The translations under genes and the position numbers were made by a program. Below are positions 21,606 through 31,401 of a stretch of DNA of 64,000 nucleotides, piece after piece (the first letter of the stretch is position 1; each line of letters opens with the position of its first letter). The stretch spans positions 2,852,001 to 2,916,000 of the forward strand of contig NZ_CP018616.1 of NCBI RefSeq assembly GCF_002849855.1, read 5' to 3'. Under the pieces are notes generated by a model, which was given only the letters and a program-made list of their open reading frames with translations, was not told where the DNA came from and searched no databases. This DNA is from Vibrio azureus. Lineage in GTDB: Bacteria > Pseudomonadota > Gammaproteobacteria > Enterobacterales > Vibrionaceae.

Positions 21606-23444
21606 ATGCGTGCATTATTTTCTGTATTACTCTTGGGGCTCATGACCTTTTCAACGCCCACGCTAGCCCTGTTTGGTGACCAACAAGGCAGCAGTACACC
21701 AACCAGCAGCTTTACCAACCAAAACGATGGTTTTGTCTCTGTTGAACAAGCATTTTCATTTAACTTTTATCAACAAAATCAGCAATTGATGCTCGATTGG
21801 CAAGTAAAAGAAGGTTATTACCTCTATCAAGAGCGTCTATCGTTTACGAGCGAAAACGTGACTCTCGATAGTATCGAAATGGAGGAAGGTACCCCACACA
21901 AAGATGAGTTCTTCGGTGATGTACATATCTATAGTCAACCGCTTTTCGTTAATCTTAATTTATCTAACTGGCAGCCTGAAGCTCGTGTTATCGTTCAGTA
22001 TCAAGGCTGTGCGAAAGCAGGTTTTTGCTATCCACCAGAAACTCGTATCATCCCGATTAGTGCGTTCAAGGCCTCTGAGGTCGCCACTCAGAAAGCGTCT
22101 TCGACTGAAGCATCAGTGCCCTCCGCCAAACCAGCAGAGGTGAAGCCAACCACTCCATCATCGGCAACGACAACGCCCTCTGAAACGGGTACCCAACAAA
22201 ACAGTCTTGCTGCAAATTTAGCGGATAACTGGTGGACTCCACTGCTCTTTTTAGCCCTGGGTGTAGGCCTCGCTTTTACTCCATGCGTTCTACCTATGTA
22301 CCCGATTTTAACCAGTATCGTTCTTGGTAGCGGCAAGCTCAGTCAACGCAGAGCACTAGGACTTTCATTCCTTTATGTTCAAGGCATGGCTCTCACCTAT
22401 ACGTTACTTGGCTTGGTTGTCGCCTCTGCTGGTATTCAATTTCAGGCGGCGATGCAGCACCCTTATGTGTTAATTGGCCTGAGCGTGCTATTTGTTACTC
22501 TGTCTCTCTCAATGTTTGGTTTGTATAACTTGCAACTGCCAAGCAGCATTCAAACTTGGCTCAATAACCTAAGCAACAAACAACAAGGTGGTAGTGGTGC
22601 AGGTGTCTTCGCTATGGGAGCCATTTCTGGATTAGTCTGCTCCCCTTGCACAACCGCCCCACTTTCTGGCGCGCTGCTTTACGTTGCACAAAGTGGCGAT
22701 CTTATCACTGGTGGTGTCGCTCTTTACGCTCTTGCCATGGGTATGGGTATCCCACTAATTCTAGTTGCTGTGTTTGGCAATAAGTTGCTCCCAAAAGCCG
22801 GAGGATGGATGGACAGAGTCAAAACACTGTTTGGCTTTATCTTACTCGCTGCCCCTATTTTCCTGTTGGAGCGCATTTTGCCCGAAGTCTGGTCGACAAT
22901 CTTGTGGTCGGCGTTAGGCTTCGCCGCTTTCAGTTGGCTGTATCATATAAAGAACAGCTTTGAATTTGGCGGCTGGAAACAAAGCGCAGTCGGAATCGTT
23001 GCCGTCCTTGGGCTGTTTGCTTCAGCGCAACCCGTGTTTAATTATTGGTTCCATTCCACTTCTGCTATCTCGTCAGAAACCATCAAAGTCGAATTTATTC
23101 GCGTGTCTAACATCGCTGAACTAGAACATCAGTTGACGTTAGCCAAACAAGCTGGAAAGCCTGTCATGTTGGATTTTTACGCCGATTGGTGTGTGGCCTG
23201 TAAAGAATTTGAAAAATACACCTTTCATGATCCCTTAGTTGAAAAGAAGCTGGCTGAGTTTGTGCTACTTCAAGCCGATGTAACCAAAAACCAAGTTGAG
23301 GATATCGAGCTTCTTAAACATATGGATGTACTAGGTTTACCGACGATTGAGTTTTGGAATGCGAATGGCGAACCGGTACCTGAAGCTCGTTTAAGCGGCT
23401 TCATCCAAGCCACCCCTTTCCTTCAACACATTGATCAATTCTAA
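21606..23444 (+). CDS. dsbD: Thiol:disulfide interchange protein DsbD
   Basis: Carries electrons from cytoplasmic thioredoxin across the inner membrane to periplasmic DsbC and related proteins. In order: signal peptide (about 1-21), periplasmic alpha domain with Cys135 and Cys141 (GCAKAGFC), a Thr/Ser/Pro linker (about 155-200), an eight-helix membrane domain with Cys227 (FTPCVLP) and Cys348 (CSPC), and a thioredoxin-like gamma domain with Cys529/Cys532 (WCVAC). In E. coli cutA lies between dcuA and dsbD; it is absent here. Confidence 0.96.
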   Translation: MRALFSVLLLGLMTFSTPTLALFGDQQGSSTPTSSFTNQNDGFVSVEQAFSFNFYQQNQQLMLDWQVKEGYYLYQERLSFTSENVTLDSIEMEEGTPHKDEFFGDVHIYSQPLFVNLNLSNWQPEARVIVQYQGCAKAGFCYPPETRIIPISAFKASEVATQKASSTEASVPSAKPAEVKPTTPSSATTTPSETGTQQNSLAANLADNWWTPLLFLALGVGLAFTPCVLPMYPILTSIVLGSGKLSQRRALGLSFLYVQGMALTYTLLGLVVASAGIQFQAAMQHPYVLIGLSVLFVTLSLSMFGLYNLQLPSSIQTWLNNLSNKQQGGSGAGVFAMGAISGLVCSPCTTAPLSGALLYVAQSGDLITGGVALYALAMGMGIPLILVAVFGNKLLPKAGGWMDRVKTLFGFILLAAPIFLLERILPEVWSTILWSALGFAAFSWLYHIKNSFEFGGWKQSAVGIVAVLGLFASAQPVFNYWFHSTSAISSETIKVEFIRVSNIAELEHQLTLAKQAGKPVMLDFYADWCVACKEFEKYTFHDPLVEKKLAEFVLLQADVTKNQVEDIELLKHMDVLGLPTIEFWNANGEPVPEARLSGFIQATPFLQHIDQF

Positions 23445-23650
23445 ACCAACGAATTGATACTCTTACTGCGCCAGTACCTAATCACTGGCGCACTCGTAAC
23501 CGTTCATCTCTCCTTAGACATCCATTTCATATGCGTTTTTTTTAATAAAAGTCGATTTGGTTCAGAATTTTAAATCCTGATTATTGTTCGCTCCCCTAAA
23601 AGGTGGACAATAATTCAAATAACTAAATAGTCAAAAAAGTGTATTACGTC

Positions 23651-24286
23651 ATGGACTCGACCTACACCATCATCATTGCCGATGATCACCCCCTTTTTCG
23701 CAATGCTCTCTTTCAATCCGTACATTTAGCCGTCAGCGGAGCCAACCTCCTTGAAGCCGACACTCTGAATACTTTGCTTGATCTACTAGAAAAACAACCC
23801 GAGCCAGATCTGGTATTACTCGACTTAAAAATGCCCGGAGCCAACGGCATGTCAGGTCTTATCCAGTTACGCGCAGATTACCCGCACTTACCTGTTGTGG
23901 TTGTTTCTGCCAGCGAAGAACCCAGTGTCGTCACGCAAGTGAAAAGTCATGGAGCTTTCGGTTTTATTCCTAAATCCAGTGATATGCGTCAGTTGGTCAA
24001 TGCCCTTAACCAAGTCCTCAACGGCGATCCCTATTTCCCTGCCGATTTGATCACCAACAACGAAGTTTGTAATGATTTAGCCGATAAGTTGGCCGCACTG
24101 ACTCCCCAGCAATATAAAGTCCTCAGTATGCTGTCGGATGGATTACTCAATAAACAAATTGCTTATGAGCTGCACGTATCAGAAGCCACCATCAAAGCTC
24201 ATATGACGGCTATTTTCCGCAAACTTGGGGTAAAAAACAGGACACAAGCGGTTATCCTTTTACAGCAAATGGAGCCAGAACTTTGA
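23651..24286 (+). CDS. crbR: LuxR/NarL-type response regulator, CrbR-like
   Basis: Two-component response regulator with an N-terminal receiver (acidic pair Asp11/Asp12, phosphoacceptor Asp58 in LLDLKMPG, Lys in IPKSS) and a C-terminal LuxR helix-turn-helix (about 145-205, LTPQQYKVLSMLSDGLLNKQ). The first ATG is at 23651, giving 211 residues; a GTG at 23639 is less likely. CrbR of V. cholerae follows dsbD (my recollection) and activates acs with the kinase CrbS. A CrbS-like kinase and acs lie within 12 kb here, which supports the assignment. Confidence 0.78.
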   Translation: MDSTYTIIIADDHPLFRNALFQSVHLAVSGANLLEADTLNTLLDLLEKQPEPDLVLLDLKMPGANGMSGLIQLRADYPHLPVVVVSASEEPSVVTQVKSHGAFGFIPKSSDMRQLVNALNQVLNGDPYFPADLITNNEVCNDLADKLAALTPQQYKVLSMLSDGLLNKQIAYELHVSEATIKAHMTAIFRKLGVKNRTQAVILLQQMEPEL

Positions 24287-24442
24287 GTCTAACTCAATCA
24301 CTTCCTAAAATGATTTGAGACAAGGTTGAGTTATTGACCTTAAATAAATGACATAAAACTCAGTAATTGACGTTACAGGTTAAAAGCTGCACCATGGCGC
24401 TTTTTATGTATCGATTCATCATTTATACAGGAAGGTCATACT

Positions 24443-25069
24443 TTGCTCAGTATTCTCATCACCCAATTCGTTGTTCTGTGGGCCGTCATTGATCCTGTCG
24501 GTTCTGTACCTGTTTACCTCTCCCAAACTCAGCACCTATCCGCTAAGCAACGCCAACTTGTGGCCCTCAAAGCCGTTGCGATCGCGATGGGTGTCTTGCT
24601 GTTTTTCTTAATTGCAGGCCAGCTCCTTCTAGAAGCAATGCAAATCCCCCTTCCGGCCTTCCAAGCCGCTGGTGGACTCGTGCTACTGCTGTTTGCCTTA
24701 AGTATGATTTTTGGCGAGAGCAAACCGGAACAAGAACAAAAATTGAGTGAAGAAGTCAGTCATTCCGATTTGGCTGACCTTGCTGTCTATCCGCTTGCCA
24801 TACCGTCGATCGCTTCGCCTGGCGCCATGATGGCAATTGTGATGCTGACAGACAACAATCGCTACTCGGTTATCGATCAAGCTATGACGGCAGGCGTGAT
24901 GTTGGCGGTGTTACTGGTAACGTTAATATTACTTCTAGGCGCCAATACCATTCAAAAAATCATAGGCAATGTCGGAGCCGCCATCATCAGCCGCGTTATG
25001 GGTCTAATACTTGCCGCTGTTGCACTGAATAATTTACTGCTTGGCATCAAAGAATTTTATATTAACTGA
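24443..25069 (+). CDS. MarC family inner-membrane protein (TTG start)
   Basis: Integral membrane protein of the MarC/YhgN family; function unknown despite the historical multiple-antibiotic-resistance name. It has 208 residues and about six helices. The typical opening FVVLWAVIDPVGSVPVYL is present. The start is TTG, supported by AGGAAGG seven bases upstream and by no other start in frame nearby. It is followed by its own terminator. Confidence 0.87.
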   Translation: MLSILITQFVVLWAVIDPVGSVPVYLSQTQHLSAKQRQLVALKAVAIAMGVLLFFLIAGQLLLEAMQIPLPAFQAAGGLVLLLFALSMIFGESKPEQEQKLSEEVSHSDLADLAVYPLAIPSIASPGAMMAIVMLTDNNRYSVIDQAMTAGVMLAVLLVTLILLLGANTIQKIIGNVGAAIISRVMGLILAAVALNNLLLGIKEFYIN

Positions 25070-25137
25070 TAAATATTTTAGACCTTTGGCTAACATCACA
25101 GACGATTCACATCGTTCTTATCGCTCTTTTCTTACTC

Positions 25138-25162
25138 AGCGCCCTTGATAGGGCGCTTTTTC
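25138..25162 (+). terminator. Terminator after the MarC-family gene
   Basis: AGCGCCCT-TGAT-AGGGCGCT stem followed by TTTT. Confidence 0.92.
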
Positions 25163-25270
25163 GTATTTTCTTATCCCGACTAAAGTTGAAAAGTATTCTG
25201 TTTCCTATCTTGATAACGTAAGTGAATGAAACATTTCATTAACAATCAATGTAAATCGTAAGGAGACGGT

Positions 25271-25534
25271 ATGGCATTTGAAGATAAAGAAAAAGCAAAA
25301 GCCTATTGGGATAAAAATGTCAAACTCATGATCACACTCATGACCATTTGGTTCGTCGTATCATTTGGCTGCGGTATTTTATTTGTCGATCAGCTTAATC
25401 AATTTCAGTTAGGTGGGTATAAGCTTGGATTTTGGTTTGCTCAGCAAGGTTCAATCTATGCTTTCCTAGGCATTATCTTTTATTACGCATGGAAAATGCG
25501 TCGTATCGATCGTGAATTTGGCGTAGACGAGTAG
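25271..25534 (+). CDS. DUF4212 small membrane subunit of sodium/solute symporter
   Basis: Short protein (87 residues) with two transmembrane helices (about 20-40 and 57-77) and a conserved charged end KMRRIDREFGVDE. DUF4212 proteins are regularly encoded just upstream of a sodium:solute symporter and are thought to be its partner subunit. Here the symporter starts ten bases after the stop. A strong AAGGAG precedes the ATG. Confidence 0.87.
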   Translation: MAFEDKEKAKAYWDKNVKLMITLMTIWFVVSFGCGILFVDQLNQFQLGGYKLGFWFAQQGSIYAFLGIIFYYAWKMRRIDREFGVDE

Positions 25535-25544
25535 AGGCATTAAC

Positions 25545-27272
25545 ATGGATCTAAAAACAATTACTTACCTAGTCGTTGGTGCGACGTTTCTGCTCTATAT
25601 TGGTATCGCTATCTGGGCGAGAGCTGGATCAACCAAAGAGTTTTATGTCGCGGGTGGTGGGGTTAACCCGATTGCTAATGGTATGGCAACAGCGGCTGAT
25701 TGGATGTCTGCGGCGTCTTTCATTTCAATGGCCGGCTTAATCGCCTTTATGGGTTACGGTGGCTCTGTCTTTTTAATGGGTTGGACAGGCGGCTATGTTC
25801 TCCTTGCCCTATTACTTGCTCCCTATTTGCGTAAATTCGGTAAATTTACCGTACCAGAATTTGTCGGTGAACGTTTCTATTCCAAAGCCGCACGCATTGT
25901 CGCTGTCGCTTGTTTGATCATCGCCTCAGTCACTTATGTTATAGGGCAGATGAAAGGGGTTGGGGTTGCCTTTGGCCGTTTCCTTGAGGTGGACTACGCA
26001 ACAGGACTGCTTATTGGTATGTGTATTGTGTTCATGTATGCCGTTATGGGCGGCATGAAAGGCATTACCTACACCCAGATTGCTCAATATTGCGTACTCA
26101 TTCTTGCTTACACTATTCCCGCAATTTTCATTTCTTTACAGCTGACTGGGCACCCTCTACCTCAAATTGGCTTAGGCAGTACCATCAATGGGACCGATGT
26201 CTATCTGCTAGATAGGCTCGATCAAGTGGTCACCGAGCTTGGGTTTAGTGAATACACCACACAAGTGCGTGGCGACACATTAAATATGTTTGTGTACACC
26301 TTATCGTTGATGATAGGTACCGCAGGCCTGCCTCACGTTATCATCCGTTTCTTTACCGTGCCTAAAGTTCGAGATGCAAGAACTTCAGCTGGTTGGGCGC
26401 TCGTTTTTATTGCGTTACTTTACACCACTGCCCCCGCTGTTTCTGCTATGGCTCGCCTTAACCTGATGGACACAGTGACACCGACCCCTGGTCAGCATTT
26501 AGCTTATGATGAGCGTCCAGATTGGTTTAAAAATTGGGAAAAAACGGGCTTACTTGGCTTTGATGATAAAAATGGCGACGGTTTGATCGAATATACGTCG
26601 AATCCTGCCACTAATGAACTAAAAGTCGATCGCGATATCATGGTGCTGGCTAACCCAGAGATTGCACAGCTCCCTAACTGGGTCATCGCTTTAGTCGCGG
26701 CTGGAGGATTAGCTGCAGCACTCTCCACGGCAGCAGGCTTGCTCCTAGCGATTTCGTCTGCCATCTCGCATGATCTGATAAAGGGCGTAATTAATCCAAA
26801 CATTTCCGAAAAGAAAGAGTTACTTGCCAGTCGAATATCGATGGCGGTCGCGATTGCGGTGGCGGGTTACCTTGGCTTAAATCCTCCCGGCTTTGCTGCT
26901 GGAACCGTTGCCCTAGCCTTTGGTCTAGCCGCATCATCCATTTTCCCCGCCTTAATGATGGGTATCTTTAGTAAGCGGATTAATAAGGAAGGCGCCATTG
27001 CTGGTATGATTGCAGGCATTACTCTGACGCTGTTCTATGTATTCCAGCATAAGGGGATTTTATTTGTTGCCGATTGGACTTTCCTACAAAGTTGGGGGAA
27101 AAACTGGTTCTTTGGTATTGAGCCCAACGCGTTTGGTGCCATTGGTGCTGGATTTAACTTCCTCGTCGCTTTTGCGGTTTCAAGAGTCACTGCAGAGACA
27201 CCACAAGAAGTGAAAGATCTTGTCGAAGAAGTACGTGTGCCTGTAGGCGCAGGTGGTGCAATCAGTCACTAA
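25545..27272 (+). CDS. Sodium:solute symporter, acetate/monocarboxylate (ActP-like) type
   Basis: SSS-family transporter with about 13 transmembrane helices over 575 residues. The sodium-site region AADWMSAASFISMAGL in the first discontinuous helix is typical of the ActP branch. A hydrophilic insert (about 305-370, containing the DDKNGDGLIEY stretch, which resembles a calcium-loop pattern) is unusual for simple SSS proteins. It is cotranscribed with the DUF4212 gene. Placement between crbR-like and crbS-like genes suggests acetate as substrate (inference). Confidence 0.83.
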   Translation: MDLKTITYLVVGATFLLYIGIAIWARAGSTKEFYVAGGGVNPIANGMATAADWMSAASFISMAGLIAFMGYGGSVFLMGWTGGYVLLALLLAPYLRKFGKFTVPEFVGERFYSKAARIVAVACLIIASVTYVIGQMKGVGVAFGRFLEVDYATGLLIGMCIVFMYAVMGGMKGITYTQIAQYCVLILAYTIPAIFISLQLTGHPLPQIGLGSTINGTDVYLLDRLDQVVTELGFSEYTTQVRGDTLNMFVYTLSLMIGTAGLPHVIIRFFTVPKVRDARTSAGWALVFIALLYTTAPAVSAMARLNLMDTVTPTPGQHLAYDERPDWFKNWEKTGLLGFDDKNGDGLIEYTSNPATNELKVDRDIMVLANPEIAQLPNWVIALVAAGGLAAALSTAAGLLLAISSAISHDLIKGVINPNISEKKELLASRISMAVAIAVAGYLGLNPPGFAAGTVALAFGLAASSIFPALMMGIFSKRINKEGAIAGMIAGITLTLFYVFQHKGILFVADWTFLQSWGKNWFFGIEPNAFGAIGAGFNFLVAFAVSRVTAETPQEVKDLVEEVRVPVGAGGAISH

Positions 27273-27289
27273 ACCTCAATAGACAGCAT

Positions 27290-27312
27290 AAAGCCCCAAC
27301 TCGGGGCTTTTT
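27290..27312 (+). terminator. Terminator after the symporter
   Basis: AAAGCCCC-AACT-CGGGGCTTTTT stem with T run. Confidence 0.93.
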
Positions 27313-27371
27313 GTTGCTATCGTTCGCGGTGATATCCCCCCCCAACAAAACATGAGTAAAAGGAGTTCCGC

Positions 27372-27866
27372 ATGTTCAAAAATAAACACGTCATTATCGC
27401 CTTACTGGTTGCGCCACTGCTTTCTGTCATCGCTTATTTTGGTATTGACCTTGCTTTGAGTGAAAAACCGCATGCTGCCCAAGCTGGACAGAGTTATAAA
27501 TTAGCCAGTCAATCTAACTGTCGTTACACCAGTGGGCTATGTGATATGAAAAATGGCGAGTTTAAAGTTCGCTTTCGCTCAGAGAAATTGACCGAAGATC
27601 AGCTACAACTCTCTTTAAGCACAGATTACCCTATCGAAGGAGTGAAACTGTCCATCGTCGATGATCCAGACCATCAGCCACTCCCCATTGAGATGACTAA
27701 AGCGGATAGTAGCCACCAGCAGTGGTACGTTACCCTCAACAAGCCTCAATCAGCAGCAAGTTTACTCCGTGTCGTCATTCAATCAAATGGCACACTCTAC
27801 TACGGAGAAACACAAACCCCTTTCGTCAAATATGAGACATTATTTACTGAAGAAACCGAGAATTAA
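27372..27866 (+). CDS. Unknown membrane-anchored protein in the acetate locus
   Basis: Not recognised. The 164-residue protein has one N-terminal hydrophobic segment (about residues 8-29), serving as an uncleaved anchor or signal peptide, and a soluble, probably beta-rich domain exported to the periplasm. Two cysteines in SNCRYTSGLCDM (spacing seven) could form a disulfide. The segment CDMKNGEFKVRF resembles a small secreted Ig-like fold, but this is a guess. It has an AAGGAG site and stands between the symporter terminator and the convergent crbS-like gene. Confidence 0.75.
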   Translation: MFKNKHVIIALLVAPLLSVIAYFGIDLALSEKPHAAQAGQSYKLASQSNCRYTSGLCDMKNGEFKVRFRSEKLTEDQLQLSLSTDYPIEGVKLSIVDDPDHQPLPIEMTKADSSHQQWYVTLNKPQSAASLLRVVIQSNGTLYYGETQTPFVKYETLFTEETEN

Positions 27867-27882
27867 AGGCTCACAAAGAGCC

Positions 27883-30800
27883 TCAAACTATTTGATTCAG
27901 TAACGCACGTAATTTGAGAGGTTTAACGGGCTTAGCAACAAAGTCAAAGCCGTTCGCTTTAATCCCATCAACCACTTCATGGGTCCGATCTGCACTGATT
28001 ATCACCCCTTTGAAACGATGACCTAAACGTAGACGGCACTGCTGTAAGACTTCTAAGCCAGTCCGTCCATCATCCAAACGATAATCTGAAAAAATCACAT
28101 CTGGAATCCATTCATCATCAATCATTTTGAGGCTTTCAACAATATCGCCAGCCAGACGGGTATCACACCCCCAGCGAGAGAGTAAATTGTCCATACCCAC
28201 CAAAATATCAGGCTCATTATCGACACACAGTACTCGTAAATGACTCACATTCGATGACTCACGTTTTGACTCTTGAATGAGCTCAAGTTGAATCTTTTCT
28301 GCTTTGTCCAAAACAATGGAAAACACGCTGCCTTGACCAAACCAAGAGCGCATTGAAATTTGATGCCCTAATACTTGGGCAATGCCCTTTGAAATCGCCA
28401 GTCCTAAACCTAGCCCTTGATCAGAGCGTACTTGAGTGCCTCGGCTGAACTCTTCAAAAATCTCTTGTTGTTTTTCTTGTTCGATGCCCATGCCATTATC
28501 CCAAACATCAATACGAACTTGACCCTTAATACGCCGAACACCTAAAACAACCTTCCCTTTCGGCGCATAACGAAACGCATTGGTTAAGAAGTTCTGTACA
28601 ACTCGACGTAATAATTTGGGGTCAGACTTCACCATCAATGAGGAAGACACCATTGAAAATTGAATATTTTGCTGTTTGGCCAAAGCACTGAACTCAGCGT
28701 GCAAATTCGCCAAAACATCATTGATGGCAAAACCATAAGCATGCACATCTAATTTGCCCGACTCCAAACGAGAAATATCCAGCAAATCACCAATCAAATC
28801 TTCCGCGGCTCCTAACGCACTCTCGATATGCGAAGAAAGTCGGTGAACTTCACCATCCTTAGCCACTTCCGATAATGAGGAGGCAAATAAACGCGCGGCG
28901 TTAAGCGGTTGCATCAGGTCGTGACTTACGGCGGCAAGGAAACGAGATTTAGATTGTGACTCTTGTTCAGAACGCTGCGTTGCAATCACCAGTTGTTTAT
29001 TCAGTGCTTCCAACTCATGAGTACGAACTTGTACACGTTCTTCCAAGGTTTCATTGGCCTCTTTCAACGTTTGTTCCGCTTGACGGAAAACCGTGATATC
29101 GGTAAAGCTCATCACAAACCCTCCACCTGGCATCGGATTACCTTGCACCTCAATCACACGTCCATCAGGTCGAATACGAGAGGAAGTATGGCGAGTACCT
29201 TTTTCTAAATGCTCTACCCGCCGGCGTACATGCTGCTCAGGATCGCCCGGGCCACACAAGCCTTGCTCAGCATTGTGTCGGATCACTTCAGCAATAGGGC
29301 GGCCGACTTGAATCAGGCCCGGAGGAAAAACGAACAATTCAAGATAACGCTGATTCCACGCTACCAGTCTAAGTTGCTTATCCACGACCGCGATGCCTTG
29401 ACCAATGTGTTCTATCGCACCTTGCAGCAGACCTCGGCTAAAATCGTACAATTCCGAGGCTTCATCGACTATCGTCGCGACCTCTTCAAGCCGCATGTTT
29501 TTTCCCTGCAGAGCAGAAGTAAGTACTAACTTAGAAGAAGAGGCTCCAAATACACCAGCGAGCACGCGTTCAGTGTGACGAATTAAACTCGACGGAGCTT
29601 GCTGGCTAGATTGGAGGATCTGACCATGTTCCTTCCAATAGGTTTGAAATGCTGACTTCATACGCTCTCGGCCCACAAAACGAGAAGCCAACATTTCCAA
29701 TTCATTCACCGTCACTCGACTTTGATACAGGCTAATATTTTCACTTTCCGCTAAACCGATACCAATAAAAGAAGCAGATTGTAAGCGCTCACTTACACTT
29801 GCCCTTGTCATTAAAGACACGATGATAAAACACAGTGCATTCGCACCAACACTCAGAATCATTCCCCAATCCGAACAAGCGATATCAAAACCTGCAAGCC
29901 ATTCAGGAGGGGTGATTAACCAGATTAAGCCATTATTTTCAGCTTCCCCCACCAGCATATTTGCTTGGTTGAGCAACGTAATAAGCCACAAGGTAAAACC
30001 GACGAACAACCCGAAGTAGACACCTTTTTTATTACCTTGACGCCAGTACATCCCGCCAATCAATGAAGGAGCAAACTGAGTGATCGCAGCAAAGGACAGA
30101 AAGCCAATCGTAGACAGTGAATGAATACCATCTAGAGCCTGATAAACCAGCCATGCTCCCAAAAGCAGTAATAAAATTAAGCCACGGCGAATTCGTAGCA
30201 GCAGATCTGAAATATCATGATGGCTGTGCTGAGACAGTTTGAAACGGCGCAAAATAAGAGGCATCACCAAATCATTAGACACCATAATCGCTAGTGCAAT
30301 CGTTGATACAATAACCATCCCACTGGCCGCTGATGTCCCACCTAAAAAGGCCAATAAGGCAATATGATCCGCACCAACGGCCATCGGCACACTGATCACG
30401 TAATTCTCAGCTAAGTCAGGGGCTAACAGACTTTGCCCGACCCAAGCGATAGGAAGCACAAAAGCCCCCATCAATACTAAGTACAAAGGAAATAACCAAC
30501 GCGCAACATGGAGATCTTGAGGTCGTTCATTTTCAACCACCATGGTATGAAACTGACGCGGTAAACACACGATAGCTAAGGCGGTTAAAACAATATGAAT
30601 CATCAAGGTAGCCACGTTAGGCGACTGATAAGTTTGCGTGGCGACCTCCGCCAAATTGATACTGTCGGTGTTAAAGGCTAGCCAAACAATAAACACTCCA
30701 ACCACTAAAAAAGCCACCAATTTAAGCACCGATTCAAAGGCGATCGCCATCATCATCCCACGATGATGTTCCGTTGTATCAATATGGCGAGTACCAAAAA

Positions 30801-31314
30801 GCATGGTAAACATCGCCATTGCCCCGACCACAAACAACGAAATACGGCCTTCTTGGTACTGTTCATGATTCACCAACTCAGGCGCAATCATTTCTAGCCC
30901 CATGGTGATACCGCGCAATTGTAGGGCGATGTATGGCAGGATCCCAGCAACCGCAATTAACGTGACCACAACCGCTAACCCCTGAGATTTACCGTAGCGC
31001 GCAGCAATAAAATCGGCAATCGAAGTGATATGCTCGCGCTTAGCAATTAAGATCAATCGCGCCAGCACACGCCAACCTATAGTGAAGACTAAGATAGGCG
31101 CAATATAAATGGGTAAAAAAGACCAAGGATTGACACTGGCCTGCCCCACCGTGCCGTAAAAAGTCCATGACGTACAATAAACCGCTATCGATAGGCTATA
31201 GATCCAAGGCCGCCAACCTGATAACCATTGTTTATTCCTATCACCATACCAAGCAATTAAAAATAGAACTCCCAAATACACTAACGAAACGGGAACCACC
31301 AGCCATCCTTGCAT
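27883..31314 (-). CDS. crbS: SSS-transporter/hybrid histidine kinase, CrbS-like
   Basis: Sensor that fuses a transporter-like module to a kinase. Of 1143 residues, about 1-505 form a 12-13-helix sodium:solute symporter domain, about 540-605 a STAC-like linker, 630-740 a PAS domain, and 745-785 a coiled coil. Then come HisKA with phospho-His798 (AAVSHDLMQPL), a HATPase domain (NFLTNAFRYA, DNGMGI, GLGLGLAISK) and a C-terminal receiver with Asp1077 (IFSDYRL) and Lys1128. AAGGAAAG lies upstream. CrbS of V. cholerae works with CrbR to switch on acs; acs is 1.7 kb away here. Confidence 0.83.
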   Translation of the reverse strand: MQGWLVVPVSLVYLGVLFLIAWYGDRNKQWLSGWRPWIYSLSIAVYCTSWTFYGTVGQASVNPWSFLPIYIAPILVFTIGWRVLARLILIAKREHITSIADFIAARYGKSQGLAVVVTLIAVAGILPYIALQLRGITMGLEMIAPELVNHEQYQEGRISLFVVGAMAMFTMLFGTRHIDTTEHHRGMMMAIAFESVLKLVAFLVVGVFIVWLAFNTDSINLAEVATQTYQSPNVATLMIHIVLTALAIVCLPRQFHTMVVENERPQDLHVARWLFPLYLVLMGAFVLPIAWVGQSLLAPDLAENYVISVPMAVGADHIALLAFLGGTSAASGMVIVSTIALAIMVSNDLVMPLILRRFKLSQHSHHDISDLLLRIRRGLILLLLLGAWLVYQALDGIHSLSTIGFLSFAAITQFAPSLIGGMYWRQGNKKGVYFGLFVGFTLWLITLLNQANMLVGEAENNGLIWLITPPEWLAGFDIACSDWGMILSVGANALCFIIVSLMTRASVSERLQSASFIGIGLAESENISLYQSRVTVNELEMLASRFVGRERMKSAFQTYWKEHGQILQSSQQAPSSLIRHTERVLAGVFGASSSKLVLTSALQGKNMRLEEVATIVDEASELYDFSRGLLQGAIEHIGQGIAVVDKQLRLVAWNQRYLELFVFPPGLIQVGRPIAEVIRHNAEQGLCGPGDPEQHVRRRVEHLEKGTRHTSSRIRPDGRVIEVQGNPMPGGGFVMSFTDITVFRQAEQTLKEANETLEERVQVRTHELEALNKQLVIATQRSEQESQSKSRFLAAVSHDLMQPLNAARLFASSLSEVAKDGEVHRLSSHIESALGAAEDLIGDLLDISRLESGKLDVHAYGFAINDVLANLHAEFSALAKQQNIQFSMVSSSLMVKSDPKLLRRVVQNFLTNAFRYAPKGKVVLGVRRIKGQVRIDVWDNGMGIEQEKQQEIFEEFSRGTQVRSDQGLGLGLAISKGIAQVLGHQISMRSWFGQGSVFSIVLDKAEKIQLELIQESKRESSNVSHLRVLCVDNEPDILVGMDNLLSRWGCDTRLAGDIVESLKMIDDEWIPDVIFSDYRLDDGRTGLEVLQQCRLRLGHRFKGVIISADRTHEVVDGIKANGFDFVAKPVKPLKLRALLNQIV

Positions 31315-31340
31315 GCGCTTTCCTTGCTCATTTTTCTAAT

Positions 31341-31368
31341 AAAAAACCTCCCCAGACAGGAGAGGTTT
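31341..31368 (-). terminator. Terminator of the MFS gene
   Basis: On the minus strand AACCTCTCC and GGGGAGGTT pair (one G-T) and are followed by six T, between the MFS stop and the crbS start. Confidence 0.85.
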
Positions 31369-31401
31369 CATTTAACACTGCTTTGTTGATTGATACAAAA
31401 G

